Source: an uncultured Roseburia sp. (GTDB lineage: Bacteria; Bacillota; Clostridia; Lachnospirales; Lachnospiraceae). Taken from it: a DNA stretch of 64,000 bases. The notes below the pieces were generated by a model, which saw only the letters and a list, made by a program, of their open reading frames with translations, ran no database searches and was not told where the DNA came from. Position numbers and translations under genes: made by a program. Of this stretch, positions 9,107-17,336 are shown one piece after another (within the stretch, counting starts at the first letter, position 1; the number at the start of each line of letters is the position of its first letter). The stretch spans positions 33,180 to 97,179 of the forward strand of contig CAAELX010000034.1 of NCBI GenBank assembly GCA_900756925.1. Reading direction: 5' to 3'.

Positions 9107-9148
9107 CTCCCATAAAAGGGAGGATGCCAGGTGGTAAGCCACCTGGCA
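9107..9148 (+). terminator. Hairpins after the second GSIII gene, possible terminator
   Basis: CTCCC-ATAAAA-GGGAG at 9107-9122 is followed by the perfect 10-bp hairpin TGCCAGGTGG-TAAG-CCACCTGGCA at 9125-9148. No T-tract follows, so termination is uncertain; the hairpin may mark a processing or stability site between the GSIII gene and glnK. Confidence 0.4.
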
Positions 9149-9191
9149 GATTATGAAAAAGTTTATATAAAAAGTAATCGAAACTTGGAAA

Positions 9192-9221
9192 TTGTCTTAC
9201 TTCATTTGATGCTTTTATTAT
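9192..9221 (+). promoter_or_regulatory. Possible promoter of glnK
   Basis: TTGTCT (9192-9197) and TATTAT (9216-9221) are separated by 18 bp, about 95 bp before the glnK start. Confidence 0.4.
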
Positions 9222-9314
9222 ATGCAGGAGAAATGAAAAATCCGTGTTCACATCATGAAAGATTTTTAAACAAATTATGAACAAATAGGATATTTGAGTG
9301 AGGAGGCAGAATTT

Positions 9315-9653
9315 ATGAAAAAACTGGAAATCATTATCAAACCGGAAAAGCTTGAGGACTTAAAAGAAGTGTTCGATGCCTGTGATGTCCATGGTATGAA
9401 TGTCGTAAACAGTATGGGATATGGAAACCAGAAAGGTATCATCAAGAATTACCGTGGTGCGGAATATGCAGTTAACCTGCTTCCGAAAGTTAAGGTAGAG
9501 ACGGTAGTAACCGATGAGATTGCACCGGAGCTGATTGACAAGATTGTAAAAGAGATCAATACCGGACATATCGGAGATGGTAAAATCTTCGTCTACGATG
9601 TAGAAGATGCAGTCCGTATCCGTACCGGCGAGCATGGTACAGAAGCCCTGTAA
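9315..9653 (+). CDS. glnK: Nitrogen regulatory protein PII (GlnK)
   Basis: The 112-residue protein is a typical PII subunit. It has the T-loop with RGAEY, including Tyr51 (the uridylylation site of proteobacterial PII), and the C-terminal TGHIGDGKIFVYDVEDAVRIRTGE block that binds ATP/ADP and 2-oxoglutarate. PII trimers sense energy and nitrogen status and block AmtB channels. The amtB gene follows, separated by a leader with an attenuator-like hairpin. The start at 9315 has GAGGAGG a suitable distance upstream; an in-frame start at 9294 is less likely. The T-loop reads YGNQKGIIKNYRGAEY, slightly different from the common QKGHTE form. Confidence 0.95.
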   Translation: MKKLEIIIKPEKLEDLKEVFDACDVHGMNVVNSMGYGNQKGIIKNYRGAEYAVNLLPKVKVETVVTDEIAPELIDKIVKEINTGHIGDGKIFVYDVEDAVRIRTGEHGTEAL

Positions 9654-9745
9654 CAGGAGCAGTTAGAAAAATCTGTACAGGGAATGAGGAGCCCGGTATG
9701 GATGAGGAGTCAGTATTATGAAAAAATAAATACGATATTTTAAGA

Positions 9746-9800
9746 TTATCAAAGGGGATAACAAAGGGCGGAGTATCGTCTGGTGTTATCTTCTTTTTTT
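9746..9800 (+). terminator. Attenuator-like hairpin in the glnK-amtB spacer
   Basis: GATAACA (9757-9763) pairs with TGTTATC (9784-9790) and is followed by TTCTTTTTTT, an intrinsic terminator. The GATAA arm can instead pair with TTATC at 9746-9750 to form a short hairpin with the six-base loop AAAGGG. The two foldings are mutually exclusive. A hexaloop with A at position 1 and G at position 4 is the type bound by ANTAR-domain antiterminators, but only one such hairpin is clear here, so regulation by an ANTAR protein is inference. Confidence 0.7.
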
Positions 9801-9835
9801 ATAAAAATATCGGAAATAAAGAGGCAAATTCCCTG

Positions 9836-9910
9836 CCAGCTTGCTGGGCATATTCACCAGAGGGTAAATTCCACAGGTGGAATTGTATTTTGCTTCGTAA
9901 AACAAGGAGG
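9836..9910 (+). promoter_or_regulatory. Leader hairpin-SD element, copy 2 (amtB)
   Basis: The element contains CCAGC-TT-GCTGG (9836-9847), the hairpin AATTCCAC-AG-GTGGAATT (9867-9884), and TTTTGC-TTC-GTAAAA (9888-9902) followed by C and AAGGAGG (9904-9910). The stem has a G-T wobble where copy 1 has G-C. It supplies the ribosome binding site of amtB. Confidence 0.7.
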
Positions 9911-9917
9911 AATTGAT

Positions 9918-11114
9918 ATGGATATGAGTGTTTGGTACCTGATGGGTGCGGCGTTGGTATTTTTTATGCAGTGTGGATTTGCAATGGTAGAAGCGGGCTT
10001 CACTAGAGCAAAAAACGTTGGTAACATTACGATGAAAAACTTAATGGACTTCTGTATTGGTACAGTAGCGTTTTACTTATTAGGATATAATCTTCTCTGT
10101 GGAGAAGGTGGATTCGTTGGCTGGGGTCTGAATCCTTTTACCGGATTTGGAGAGACAGATTGGTCCGGATTTGTATTTAACTTAGTATTCTGTGCGACAG
10201 CAGCAACGATTGTTTCCGGAGCTATGGCAGAGCGTACAAAATTTATTACCTACTGTATTTATAGTTTTGTAATTAGTCTTGTCGTATACCCGATTGAAGC
10301 TCACTGGGTATGGGGCGCAACACCATGGCTGACAGATCTTGGCTTTACAGATTTCGCAGGTTCTGCATGCATCCATATGGTAGGTGGAATCACAGCCTTC
10401 ATCGGTGCGGCAATGCTTGGACCTCGTATCGGAAAATACGACAAAAACGGAAAACCAAAGCCAATTCTTGGACATAACATTTTAATCGGTGCACTTGGAG
10501 TCTTCATTCTCTGGTTCGGCTGGTATGGATTCAATGGTGCAGCAGCAACAGATACGATGCAGTTATCCCAGATTTTTGCAACCACAACCGTTGCACCGGC
10601 AGTTGCAACCTGTTCCGCAATGATCTATACCTGGATCAGAAATGGAAAACCGGATGTGTCCATGTCCTTAAACGGCTCTCTGGCAGGTCTTGTAGCAGTA
10701 ACAGCAGGATGTGCGAATGTGGATGTTATTGGTTCTTTCGTGATTGGTGCAGTCGCAGGTGTGTTAGTTTGTGTAGCCGTATACTTTATTGAAGACAAAT
10801 TAAAAGTAGATGATCCGGTTGGTGCCGTAGCCGTACATGGATGCAACGGTATCTGGGGAACCATCGCAGTTGGACTTTTTGATTACAAAGATGGTTTATT
10901 CTATGGCGGCGGAGTTCATCACTTACTGATCCAGTTACTTGGTATCGCATGCATCGCAGGATGGACGATCATCACGATGACAATTGTATTTACCGTATTG
11001 AAGAAAACAATCGGCTTAAGAGTTAGTGCTCAGGAAGAGATTGAAGGGCTTGACTCTACCGAGCATGGTCTTGAATCTGGATATCCGGATTTTGTATCCA
11101 GAGAACTTCATTAA
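9918..11114 (+). CDS. amtB: Ammonium transporter Amt/AmtB
   Basis: The 398-residue membrane protein has the Amt family layout of about 11 hydrophobic segments, opening with MDMSVWYLMGAALVFFMQ. Family blocks include the A(F/M)VEAGFTRAKN region, YPIEAHWVWG, and DDPVGAVAVHGCNGIWGT near residue 300 with one of the pore histidines. It conducts ammonium/ammonia into the cell and is controlled by binding of GlnK, whose gene lies upstream. The start at 9918 follows AAGGAGG; an in-frame start at 9783 would lie inside the terminator-like leader and is rejected. Confidence 0.95.
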   Translation: MDMSVWYLMGAALVFFMQCGFAMVEAGFTRAKNVGNITMKNLMDFCIGTVAFYLLGYNLLCGEGGFVGWGLNPFTGFGETDWSGFVFNLVFCATAATIVSGAMAERTKFITYCIYSFVISLVVYPIEAHWVWGATPWLTDLGFTDFAGSACIHMVGGITAFIGAAMLGPRIGKYDKNGKPKPILGHNILIGALGVFILWFGWYGFNGAAATDTMQLSQIFATTTVAPAVATCSAMIYTWIRNGKPDVSMSLNGSLAGLVAVTAGCANVDVIGSFVIGAVAGVLVCVAVYFIEDKLKVDDPVGAVAVHGCNGIWGTIAVGLFDYKDGLFYGGGVHHLLIQLLGIACIAGWTIITMTIVFTVLKKTIGLRVSAQEEIEGLDSTEHGLESGYPDFVSRELH

Positions 11115-11177
11115 GATGCACGAATCTAATTCGGTTAGGTTCGTGGAATCTAATCCCCTTAGTAGTATATACATCAA

Positions 11178-11219
11178 CATCAGAACCCCCGGAGCGAAAG
11201 CCCCGGGGGTTCTGATGCT
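11178..11219. terminator. Long G/C-rich hairpin after amtB
   Basis: A stem of about 15 bp, CATCAGAACCCCCGG with CCGGGGGTTCTGATG, closes a 10-base loop. No T-run follows on either strand, so it may act with the second hairpin downstream, or protect the amtB mRNA 3' end. Confidence 0.6.
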
Positions 11220-11352
11220 GTTACACCAGCTTATGTACGCAGATCTGACAAAAGACCATTGCGTGAGATCTATCTGAAAGGCTTTGAGATCAGTAATATC
11301 CAGAAAGAATATAGGCACTGACTGCGTGTATGACAGGTTTTTTTGTAACAGT

Positions 11353-11403
11353 AAAAAAGAAGAAGTACTTCCCTCAGGAAAAGGGAAATACTTCTTCTTT
11401 TTC
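11353..11403. terminator. Bidirectional terminator between amtB and the PBP gene
   Basis: An A-rich arm with GAAGAAGTACTTCCC (11353-11373) pairs with GGGAAATACTTCTTC and a T-run (11383-11403). Both strands end in a T-tract, which suits the convergent genes on either side. Confidence 0.85.
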
Positions 11404-11471
11404 GTGACAATAAGATAGTTGTGAAACATAAATTCTATTATTGGAACAGCGATATTCACCGAAATTTGAAC

Positions 11472-14291
11472 TTATGGTGTCACCGTTGTGCCATCTCCGC
11501 TTCCAGTTGTGGAACCAGAGGATTGATTCCCACCACTGGTTCCGGTTCCGTCCGAAGTGATATGATCCCCGGCTCCAGTGCTGTCTGCGCCGGAACTGGT
11601 ATCAGACCCCTGGCTGCTTCCGGAATCAGCATTTCCGTTACCGGAATTAGCATCATTATGATTGTCGTTATTGTTATCCGAGGTACCATTTCCAGCGTCG
11701 GGGCTGATCGGATTAATTCCTAACGAAGGGAAGGAGAAGGAGCCGGTGTAGCTGGAGTTGGACTCATTGTGTACGGTACAGGTCTGGCTTAAGAACTCAT
11801 CTGTCAGCAAGTAAGGACCATCCTCTGTGTTGGGAGAGCCGCCGATGACATAGACACCGGTAGTGATCGTGTCAGCTGGGCAGTAGCTTCCTGCAAGCAT
11901 GCCGGATACGGTGCAGATGTTAGATACGGTATGGTGGTCACAGTATTCCGTAGGTTCAGTGCCCTTTGCAAAATATTCCGTGATAACACAGTTGCCACGG
12001 GGATCGTTGCTGCATACTCCCTCAATCGGAAGCTTGCCAGATTCCTTACATACGGCAACAGCTACAATATCAGATGGCTGTGTGAAATCTGCGTAAGGCA
12101 GATCTTCATGCAGTCTGCTCATAACGGCTTTCCAGATACGCTTCGGATAGTCTGTATCATGTCCTTTCTGGACAGAGTTGTCATCGTAACCACCCCATAC
12201 AGCGCAGGTATAATAAGGTGTATAGCCTGCAAATAAAGCATCACGGCTGCTCGTGGTAGTACCGGATTTTCCGGCCTGAGCCATGGAGCTTCCAAAGTAT
12301 GCCTTCTTACCGGTTCCGGATGTCATGACATCCTCCATGGCGCTCGTTAAGAGCCATGCGGTTGTCTCCTTAATGACGGTGTGCGACTCGGAGTTTGTAT
12401 TGTCGAGCAGCACATTTCCGTTATGGTCGAGGATCTTTGTGTAAAACTTCGGCTTAATATAAGTACCACTGTTGGCAATCGCTGCATAGGCGGCGGTCAG
12501 TTCAAGGTTGGAGACACCGATGGTGATACCGCCGAGTGCTAATGACTCTGTGATATCTCTGGAATCCACGGTAGTGAAGCCATAATCCTGTACATATTGC
12601 CAACCGAGCTCTTTGCCGATCTGGGCAAGTGTTTTTACTGTCACAATATTGATAGAGCTTGTGATCGCTTCTCTCAAAGTGGTAAATCCGCGGTAGCGCC
12701 TGTCATAGTTGTTGACCGGTGTCTCTGTACCGGTGTAACAGAAAGGTGCATCATCCTGTACAGAGGCAAGGGTGAGTCCGCCGGCATCAAGTGCTGCGGA
12801 GTAGGCAGCAATAATCTTAAAAGTGGAACCTGGCTGTCTGGTCGTATCTGTGGCACGGTTTAATGTCTTATTTCCGGTCTTGTCACCGCGGCCGCCGACG
12901 ATCGCCTTGACTTCGCCTGTGGACTGGTCAATGATCGTGAGGGATGCCTGTGGCTGAAGCGTGTATACAAGAGCCTCACTGCCTTCGACAATCGCATCAC
13001 CCTCCTGCATGATATCTGCCTTATACTGCTCAATTGCTTCTGCGGCAGCTTCTTCGTCTGCAAAGTTGATGGAATAAGACTTGCTCTTATAGTGTGCGCT
13101 CTCTGGGTTCCTATAATAGGAAAGCATTGTCTGTTCACTGTAATTTTTTACTGTGCCATCAGCAGACCGGATGGATACGCGGTAGGAGAAGGAAGTCTTA
13201 GGTGTTTCGGAATAATTGTCCTGATTATTGACCTCCTCGTCTGCAATCTGCTGGATTGCCATATCTTGTGTGGAGTAAATGGTGAGACCACTCTGATAGA
13301 GCGCTTTGTAAGCCTGGGTCTCTGTGTATCCCTTCTGGGCAACCAGATCGTTGATGACCTGGTCAGTCAGTTCATCAATAAAGTAGGAATTGATATTAGT
13401 TGCCTGCAATTCGACGTTAACGAGCTGGATACGGTCGTATACATTATCTGCCATCGCTTCATCGTATTCGCTCTGCGTAATCCAGCCCTGGTCACGCATA
13501 TTCCGGAGAACCTTTTCCCGACGCTCGGCGTTCTTGTCCGGATTTGTGATTGGGTTAAACTTATTCGGGCTCTGGGTGATCGCTGCAAGAACGGCACATT
13601 CGGAGAGCGTCAGATCTGAGACTTCTTTTCCAAAATAACGTTCGGATGCAACTGCGACACCGAGGGTGTTCTGTCCGAGGTTGATAGCGTTCAGATAATT
13701 TTCCATGATCCAGTCCTTGTCCACCTTCTTCTCTAACTGGATGGCAAGATACTGTTCCTGAATCTTACGCTCAATCTTGTCCGCCGGGGAGCGCTCGCTG
13801 GTCCATTCTGTGAAGACAGTGTTCTTCAAAAGCTGCTGGGTAAGGGTACTTGCACCTTCGGAGAAACGTCCGGATGTGATGCCGACAAAAGCAGCTCGCG
13901 CGATACCCTGAATATCAATACCGTGATGGTCATAGAACCGGGCATCCTCAATTGCAACGAAAGCGTGCTGCAGATTCAGAGGGATCTCATCGATCGTGAC
14001 ATTCTTACGGTTGGAACCAGAAGCAACTAAGGTTGCGGTCTGGTTTCCCTGATTGTCTAGTACAACGGAGAGGTATCCGGTCGGGGTCGCATCAATATCA
14101 TCTATAGATGGCGCTGAGTCCAGAATACCTTTAAAGACACCGAATCCAAGGCTTCCGCCAATAATTACAACTGCGAAAAAGCAGACAAGAAGCGCTTTAC
14201 AAAAAGTTACATGGAGCTTTTTGCGAAAGACAACGCCCTTGGAGGTCAGCTCAGACTGACGCTTTTTCGCGCCTTTCTTTCCATAATTCAT
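11472..14291 (-). CDS. Class A penicillin-binding protein (PBP1A family)
   Basis: This is a 939-residue bifunctional peptidoglycan synthase. After a basic N-terminus comes one membrane anchor (residues about 31-54), then a GT51 glycosyltransferase domain with EDARFYDHHG (catalytic Glu115) and ASTLTQQLLKN. The transpeptidase domain has the active-site STFK in RQPGSTFKII, SSINIV (SxN), and KSGTTTSSRDALFAGYT (KSGT). The protein polymerises and crosslinks glycan strands outside the membrane. The last ~90 residues are a low-complexity Ser/Gly/Asn/Thr tail, a known but variable feature of Firmicute PBP1A proteins. The start has AAGGAG upstream and a promoter at 14339-14367. Confidence 0.94.
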   Translation of the reverse strand: MNYGKKGAKKRQSELTSKGVVFRKKLHVTFCKALLVCFFAVVIIGGSLGFGVFKGILDSAPSIDDIDATPTGYLSVVLDNQGNQTATLVASGSNRKNVTIDEIPLNLQHAFVAIEDARFYDHHGIDIQGIARAAFVGITSGRFSEGASTLTQQLLKNTVFTEWTSERSPADKIERKIQEQYLAIQLEKKVDKDWIMENYLNAINLGQNTLGVAVASERYFGKEVSDLTLSECAVLAAITQSPNKFNPITNPDKNAERREKVLRNMRDQGWITQSEYDEAMADNVYDRIQLVNVELQATNINSYFIDELTDQVINDLVAQKGYTETQAYKALYQSGLTIYSTQDMAIQQIADEEVNNQDNYSETPKTSFSYRVSIRSADGTVKNYSEQTMLSYYRNPESAHYKSKSYSINFADEEAAAEAIEQYKADIMQEGDAIVEGSEALVYTLQPQASLTIIDQSTGEVKAIVGGRGDKTGNKTLNRATDTTRQPGSTFKIIAAYSAALDAGGLTLASVQDDAPFCYTGTETPVNNYDRRYRGFTTLREAITSSINIVTVKTLAQIGKELGWQYVQDYGFTTVDSRDITESLALGGITIGVSNLELTAAYAAIANSGTYIKPKFYTKILDHNGNVLLDNTNSESHTVIKETTAWLLTSAMEDVMTSGTGKKAYFGSSMAQAGKSGTTTSSRDALFAGYTPYYTCAVWGGYDDNSVQKGHDTDYPKRIWKAVMSRLHEDLPYADFTQPSDIVAVAVCKESGKLPIEGVCSNDPRGNCVITEYFAKGTEPTEYCDHHTVSNICTVSGMLAGSYCPADTITTGVYVIGGSPNTEDGPYLLTDEFLSQTCTVHNESNSSYTGSFSFPSLGINPISPDAGNGTSDNNNDNHNDANSGNGNADSGSSQGSDTSSGADSTGAGDHITSDGTGTSGGNQSSGSTTGSGDGTTVTP

Positions 14292-14338
14292 AATTTAGGT
14301 CTCCTTTTTTGTGTAAGTCAAAAATTCACCGTCTATGT

Positions 14339-14367
14339 ATTATACCAAATAATGCGTGCAGAATAAA
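14339..14367 (-). promoter_or_regulatory. Probable promoter of the PBP gene
   Basis: On the minus strand TATAAT (14344-14339) lies 17 bp after TTTATT (14367-14362), about 48 bp before the start codon. Confidence 0.5.
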
Positions 14368-14494
14368 GAAAAAAGTGAAAAACGACCTTTTACTTGCGTG
14401 TTATAGACTTTTTATGCTAGTATTCTATATCATGTGTTGGAAAAGAGGAAGCCGGGTTACGGTACCGTTTGCCTGGAATGAGAGTCGGTTCGCA

Positions 14495-14517
14495 TTTTGT
14501 TTCGCAAAACAAGGAGG
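14495..14517 (+). promoter_or_regulatory. Leader hairpin-SD element, copy 3 (yigZ)
   Basis: TTTTGT-TTC-GCAAAA (14495-14509; closing T-G wobble) is followed by one C and AAGGAGG (14511-14517). The upstream part differs from copies 1 and 2, but the preceding GCATTTTG is the same. Confidence 0.65.
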
Positions 14518-14521
14518 AATT

Positions 14522-15172
14522 ATGAAAACAATATATACAGGTGGACAGGGAGAGATTGTTGAGAAAAAATCCCGTTTTATTGCAACAGTCCGTCCGGTTT
14601 CCAATGAGGAGGAAGCCGTTGCATTTATAGGTGAGATGAAGAAGAAATACTGGGATGCCAGACATAACTGTTCAGCATTTGTCATCGGGGACAGGCAGGA
14701 GATCAGCAGATGCTCAGATGACGGGGAACCAGCACAGACGGCAGGACGTCCGATGCTAGACGTATTATTAAAGGAAGAGATCCATAATGTCTGTGTGGTT
14801 GTGACAAGATATTTCGGCGGAACATTGCTCGGAACAGGCGGTCTTGTGCGCGCATATCAGAAGGCGACGCAGGAAGGGCTTGCTGCCAGTGTGATCATTG
14901 ATAAAAGAGAGGGATACCGGTTGACAATCGGGACGGATTACAATGGACTTGGAAAGTTACAGTATCTCGTGGCGAAGGAGAACCTGACAGCGTTAGATAC
15001 GGTATACACGGATAAAGTCGAGATGATTTTGATGGTTCCGAAGGAACAGAGAGCGGATTTTGAAAAAAAAGTCGTGGAGGCAACCAACGGAAATGCTGAT
15101 ATTTCTTGGGGTGACGAGGTATTATACGCGATTGTTGAAAAAAATTTAAAAATCTTTGAAAAAAATGCTTGA
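14522..15172 (+). CDS. yigZ: YigZ/YvyE family protein (IMPACT domain)
   Basis: The 216-residue protein has the IMPACT/YigZ N-terminal domain, with KKSRFIATV near residue 15, SRCSDDGEPAQTAGRP and VVVTRYFGGTLLGTGGLVRAY, followed by a ferredoxin-like C-terminal domain. The eukaryotic relative IMPACT modulates GCN2; the bacterial role is not settled. The start at 14522 follows AAGGAGGAATT. An in-frame ATG at 14309 exists but would extend the protein by 71 residues through the hairpin element and is rejected. The stop codon overlaps the -35 box of the tRNA-Gln promoter. Confidence 0.93.
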   Translation: MKTIYTGGQGEIVEKKSRFIATVRPVSNEEEAVAFIGEMKKKYWDARHNCSAFVIGDRQEISRCSDDGEPAQTAGRPMLDVLLKEEIHNVCVVVTRYFGGTLLGTGGLVRAYQKATQEGLAASVIIDKREGYRLTIGTDYNGLGKLQYLVAKENLTALDTVYTDKVEMILMVPKEQRADFEKKVVEATNGNADISWGDEVLYAIVEKNLKIFEKNA

Positions 15173-15197
15173 CATTTCTGATGCGTCCCTTTATAAT
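15169..15197 (+). promoter_or_regulatory. Consensus promoter of tRNA-Gln
   Basis: A perfect TTGACA (15169-15174) and a perfect TATAAT (15192-15197) are spaced by 17 bp; the -35 overlaps the yigZ stop. Confidence 0.9.
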
Positions 15198-15235
15198 AGC
15201 TATTGTTGACGGCACAACAGCCGAGACAAACACTT

Positions 15236-15307
15236 AGGGCTATCGCCAAACGGTAAGGCAACGGACTCTGACTCCGTCATTTCAAGGTTCGAATCCTTGT
15301 AGCCCTG
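15236..15307 (+). tRNA. tRNA-Gln (anticodon CTG)
   Basis: The acceptor AGGGCTA pairs with TAGCCCT, the anticodon stem-loop is ACGGA-CTCTGAC-TCCGT with anticodon CTG, and the T-arm contains GGTTCGAATCC. CCA is not encoded. A consensus promoter precedes it and a terminator hairpin follows, so it is a single-gene unit. Confidence 0.95.
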
Positions 15308-15313
15308 TCAGGA

Positions 15314-15338
15314 AGCACCACGAAAGTGGTGCTATTTT
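15314..15338 (+). terminator. Terminator of tRNA-Gln
   Basis: AGCACCAC-GAAA-GTGGTGCT followed by ATTTT. Confidence 0.85.
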
Positions 15339-15372
15339 CATATTCTGGGATAATTTTAAAAGGAGAGACAAC

Positions 15373-16095
15373 ATGTATCAGTTTGACAGCCGGGTAAGAT
15401 ACAGTGAAGTGAACAGTGAGAAGCAGATGACACTTGTGGCACTTGTGGACTATCTGCAGGACTGCTGTACATTCCAGTCAGAGGATATGGGAATTGGGGT
15501 GGACTATCTGTCAGCACATCACTGCGCCTGGGTGCTTTCCTCCTGGGAGATTAAGATTGTCCGTTATCCTAAGCTTGCAGAGCATATTACGGTTGCAACA
15601 TGGCCATATTCTTTTAAGGGATTTTACGGATACCGTAATTTCACGATCTGCGATGAGGCAGGAGAGGTGTGTGCTTATGCAAATTCCGTGTGGGTATTCA
15701 TGGACACGGAGAAGATGCGCCCGATGCGCATCACACCGGAAGTACAGGAAGCTTATGAGAAGGTCATCGAACCGCAGATTGAGGACGACTGGGCAGACCG
15801 GAAGGTGGAAGCGGCAGAAAAAGGCGTGCAGAAAGCTCCTGTGACGGTACAGCATTTCCATATTGATACGAACCATCATATGAATAATGGCAAGTATATT
15901 CTTGTGGCGGAGGGGTTTTTATCGGACGATGATCCGGTGGAGAGCATCCGCGTGGAATATAAGAAGGCAGCAGTTTTAGGGGATGTGCTGTATCCTTTTG
16001 TTTTCACGGAGGGAGACCGGGTGACAGTATCGCTTGCCGATGAACAAGAGAAACCATACGCAACCATACAGTTTAAGAGGAAGAGAGAATGTTAA
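15373..16095 (+). CDS. Acyl-ACP thioesterase
   Basis: The 240-residue protein belongs to the acyl-ACP thioesterase family (two fused hot-dog domains). The N-terminal half has YSEVNSEKQMTL, and SSWEIKIVRYPKLAE is typical. The C-terminal half carries the catalytic segment HFHIDTNHHMNNGKYI, where conserved His and Asn residues sit. The enzyme releases fatty acids from acyl carrier protein. It has AAGGAGAG before the ATG. Its end overlaps the next gene, cvfB, by seven bases, so the two are cotranscribed, with ridA as third member. Chain-length preference cannot be told. Confidence 0.92.
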   Translation: MYQFDSRVRYSEVNSEKQMTLVALVDYLQDCCTFQSEDMGIGVDYLSAHHCAWVLSSWEIKIVRYPKLAEHITVATWPYSFKGFYGYRNFTICDEAGEVCAYANSVWVFMDTEKMRPMRITPEVQEAYEKVIEPQIEDDWADRKVEAAEKGVQKAPVTVQHFHIDTNHHMNNGKYILVAEGFLSDDDPVESIRVEYKKAAVLGDVLYPFVFTEGDRVTVSLADEQEKPYATIQFKRKREC

Positions 16096-16928
16096 AATTA
16101 GGAGAATATCAGAAACTGACAGTAATCAAACGGGTAGAATTTGGTGTGTATCTCGCAGAGACAGAAGATACGGAGAGACGTGTCCTTCTCCCGGCGAAGC
16201 AGGTGCCGGAGAACACGAAGATCGGGGACGAGCTCGAAGTTTTCTTATATAAGGACTCGAAGGACAGGCTGATCGCAACGACAAATAAGCCGAAGATTAC
16301 CCTCGGCGGTCTTGCTGTTTTGCGTGTAGCAGAGATCGGAAAGATCGGTGCATTCCTTGACTGGGGACTTGAAAAAGACCTGTTTCTTCCTTATAAGGAG
16401 ATGACCGTAAAAGTACAGCCGGAGGATGAGGTTTTAGTTACCTTATATATTGACAAGAGCAGCAGGCTCTGTGCGAGCATGAAGAAGCTGTACGACCTTT
16501 TATCGAAGGATTCTCCATACAAAGCAGGAGACATGGTAGAGGGACGTGTGTACGAGTTCAGCGACAATTTCGGAACATTCCTTGCAGTGGATGACAAATA
16601 TTCCGCCATGCTTCCGAAGTACGAGGATGCAAGCAAGCTTCGCATCGGGGATGTGATAGAGGTGAAGGTGACCAACGTGAAGCCGGACGGCAAGCTGGAT
16701 GTGTCCATGCGTGAGAAGGCTTATCTTCAGATGGATGAGGATGCCGAGAAGGTCATGCAGGTCATCGAAGAATTTGCGGGCGTACTTCCGTTCAGCGACA
16801 AGGCATCACCGGAAGTCATCAAAAGGGAAACCGGACTGAGTAAGAATGCGTTCAAACGCGCAGTCGGCAGATTATATAAAGAACACCGTGTGGAAATCAC
16901 GGAAAAAAGCATAAGGAAGGTAAAATAG
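16089..16928 (+). CDS. cvfB: CvfB-like S1 RNA-binding protein
   Basis: The 279-residue protein has the CvfB layout: tandem S1 domains (LAVLRVAEIGKIGAFLDWG near residue 75, then MVEGRVYEFSDNFGTFLAV near residue 155) and a C-terminal winged helix (VIKRETGLSKNAFKRAVGRLYKE). CvfB binds RNA and affects virulence-gene expression in Staphylococcus; its general role is not clear. It overlaps the thioesterase gene and lies one base before ridA, so the three form one operon. Confidence 0.93.
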   Translation: MLKLGEYQKLTVIKRVEFGVYLAETEDTERRVLLPAKQVPENTKIGDELEVFLYKDSKDRLIATTNKPKITLGGLAVLRVAEIGKIGAFLDWGLEKDLFLPYKEMTVKVQPEDEVLVTLYIDKSSRLCASMKKLYDLLSKDSPYKAGDMVEGRVYEFSDNFGTFLAVDDKYSAMLPKYEDASKLRIGDVIEVKVTNVKPDGKLDVSMREKAYLQMDEDAEKVMQVIEEFAGVLPFSDKASPEVIKRETGLSKNAFKRAVGRLYKEHRVEITEKSIRKVK

Positions 16929-16929
16929 C

Positions 16930-17304
16930 ATGAAGAAAGTAATCAGCACAGAAAAAGCACCAGCAGCAATCGGACCATATTCACAGGCAATCGAAGTGAA
17001 CGGCATGGTATTCACATCCGGTATTATCCCAGTTGTTCCGGAGACAGGAGAGATCCCGGAAGGATCCGCTGCACAGGCAAAGCAGGCACTTACGAACCTG
17101 TCCCATCTGCTCGAGGCAGCAGGTACGAATATGGACAATGTCATTAAGACAACCGTTTTCATCAAGGAGATGAACGACTTTGGCGCAATCAACGAAGTGT
17201 ATAAGACATTCTTCACATCAGACTTCCCATCCAGAAGCTGTGTGGAAGTGGCAAGACTTCCGAAGGATGTTATGCTTGAGATTGAGGCTATCGCAGTGAA
17301 ATAA
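16930..17304 (+). CDS. ridA: RidA family reactive intermediate deaminase
   Basis: The 124-residue protein is a full-length RidA (YjgF/YER057c/UK114). It shows AIGPYSQAIEVNGMVFTSG at the N-terminus and, near the end, RSCVEVARLPKDVMLEIEAIA with the conserved arginine that binds the substrate carboxylate. RidA hydrolyses reactive enamines/imines such as 2-aminoacrylate, formed by PLP enzymes. It is the last gene of the thioesterase-cvfB-ridA operon; the long inverted repeat starts 33 bp beyond its stop. Confidence 0.96.
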   Translation: MKKVISTEKAPAAIGPYSQAIEVNGMVFTSGIIPVVPETGEIPEGSAAQAKQALTNLSHLLEAAGTNMDNVIKTTVFIKEMNDFGAINEVYKTFFTSDFPSRSCVEVARLPKDVMLEIEAIAVK

Positions 17305-17336
17305 AATGGGGTTTAGCATCCTTAAGTGTTTCTCCC

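Larger units (their letters stand above)
11115..11471. other. Convergent intergenic region between amtB and the PBP gene
   Basis: This 357-bp stretch holds two strong hairpins (11178-11219 and 11353-11403) and no convincing gene. Between them lies about 130 bp in which I recognise nothing; short open frames there show no family motifs. Confidence 0.6.

Noticed and set aside
11026..11277. Small open frame across the amtB end
   Set aside because: It runs in another frame through amtB and the long hairpin; no recognisable product.
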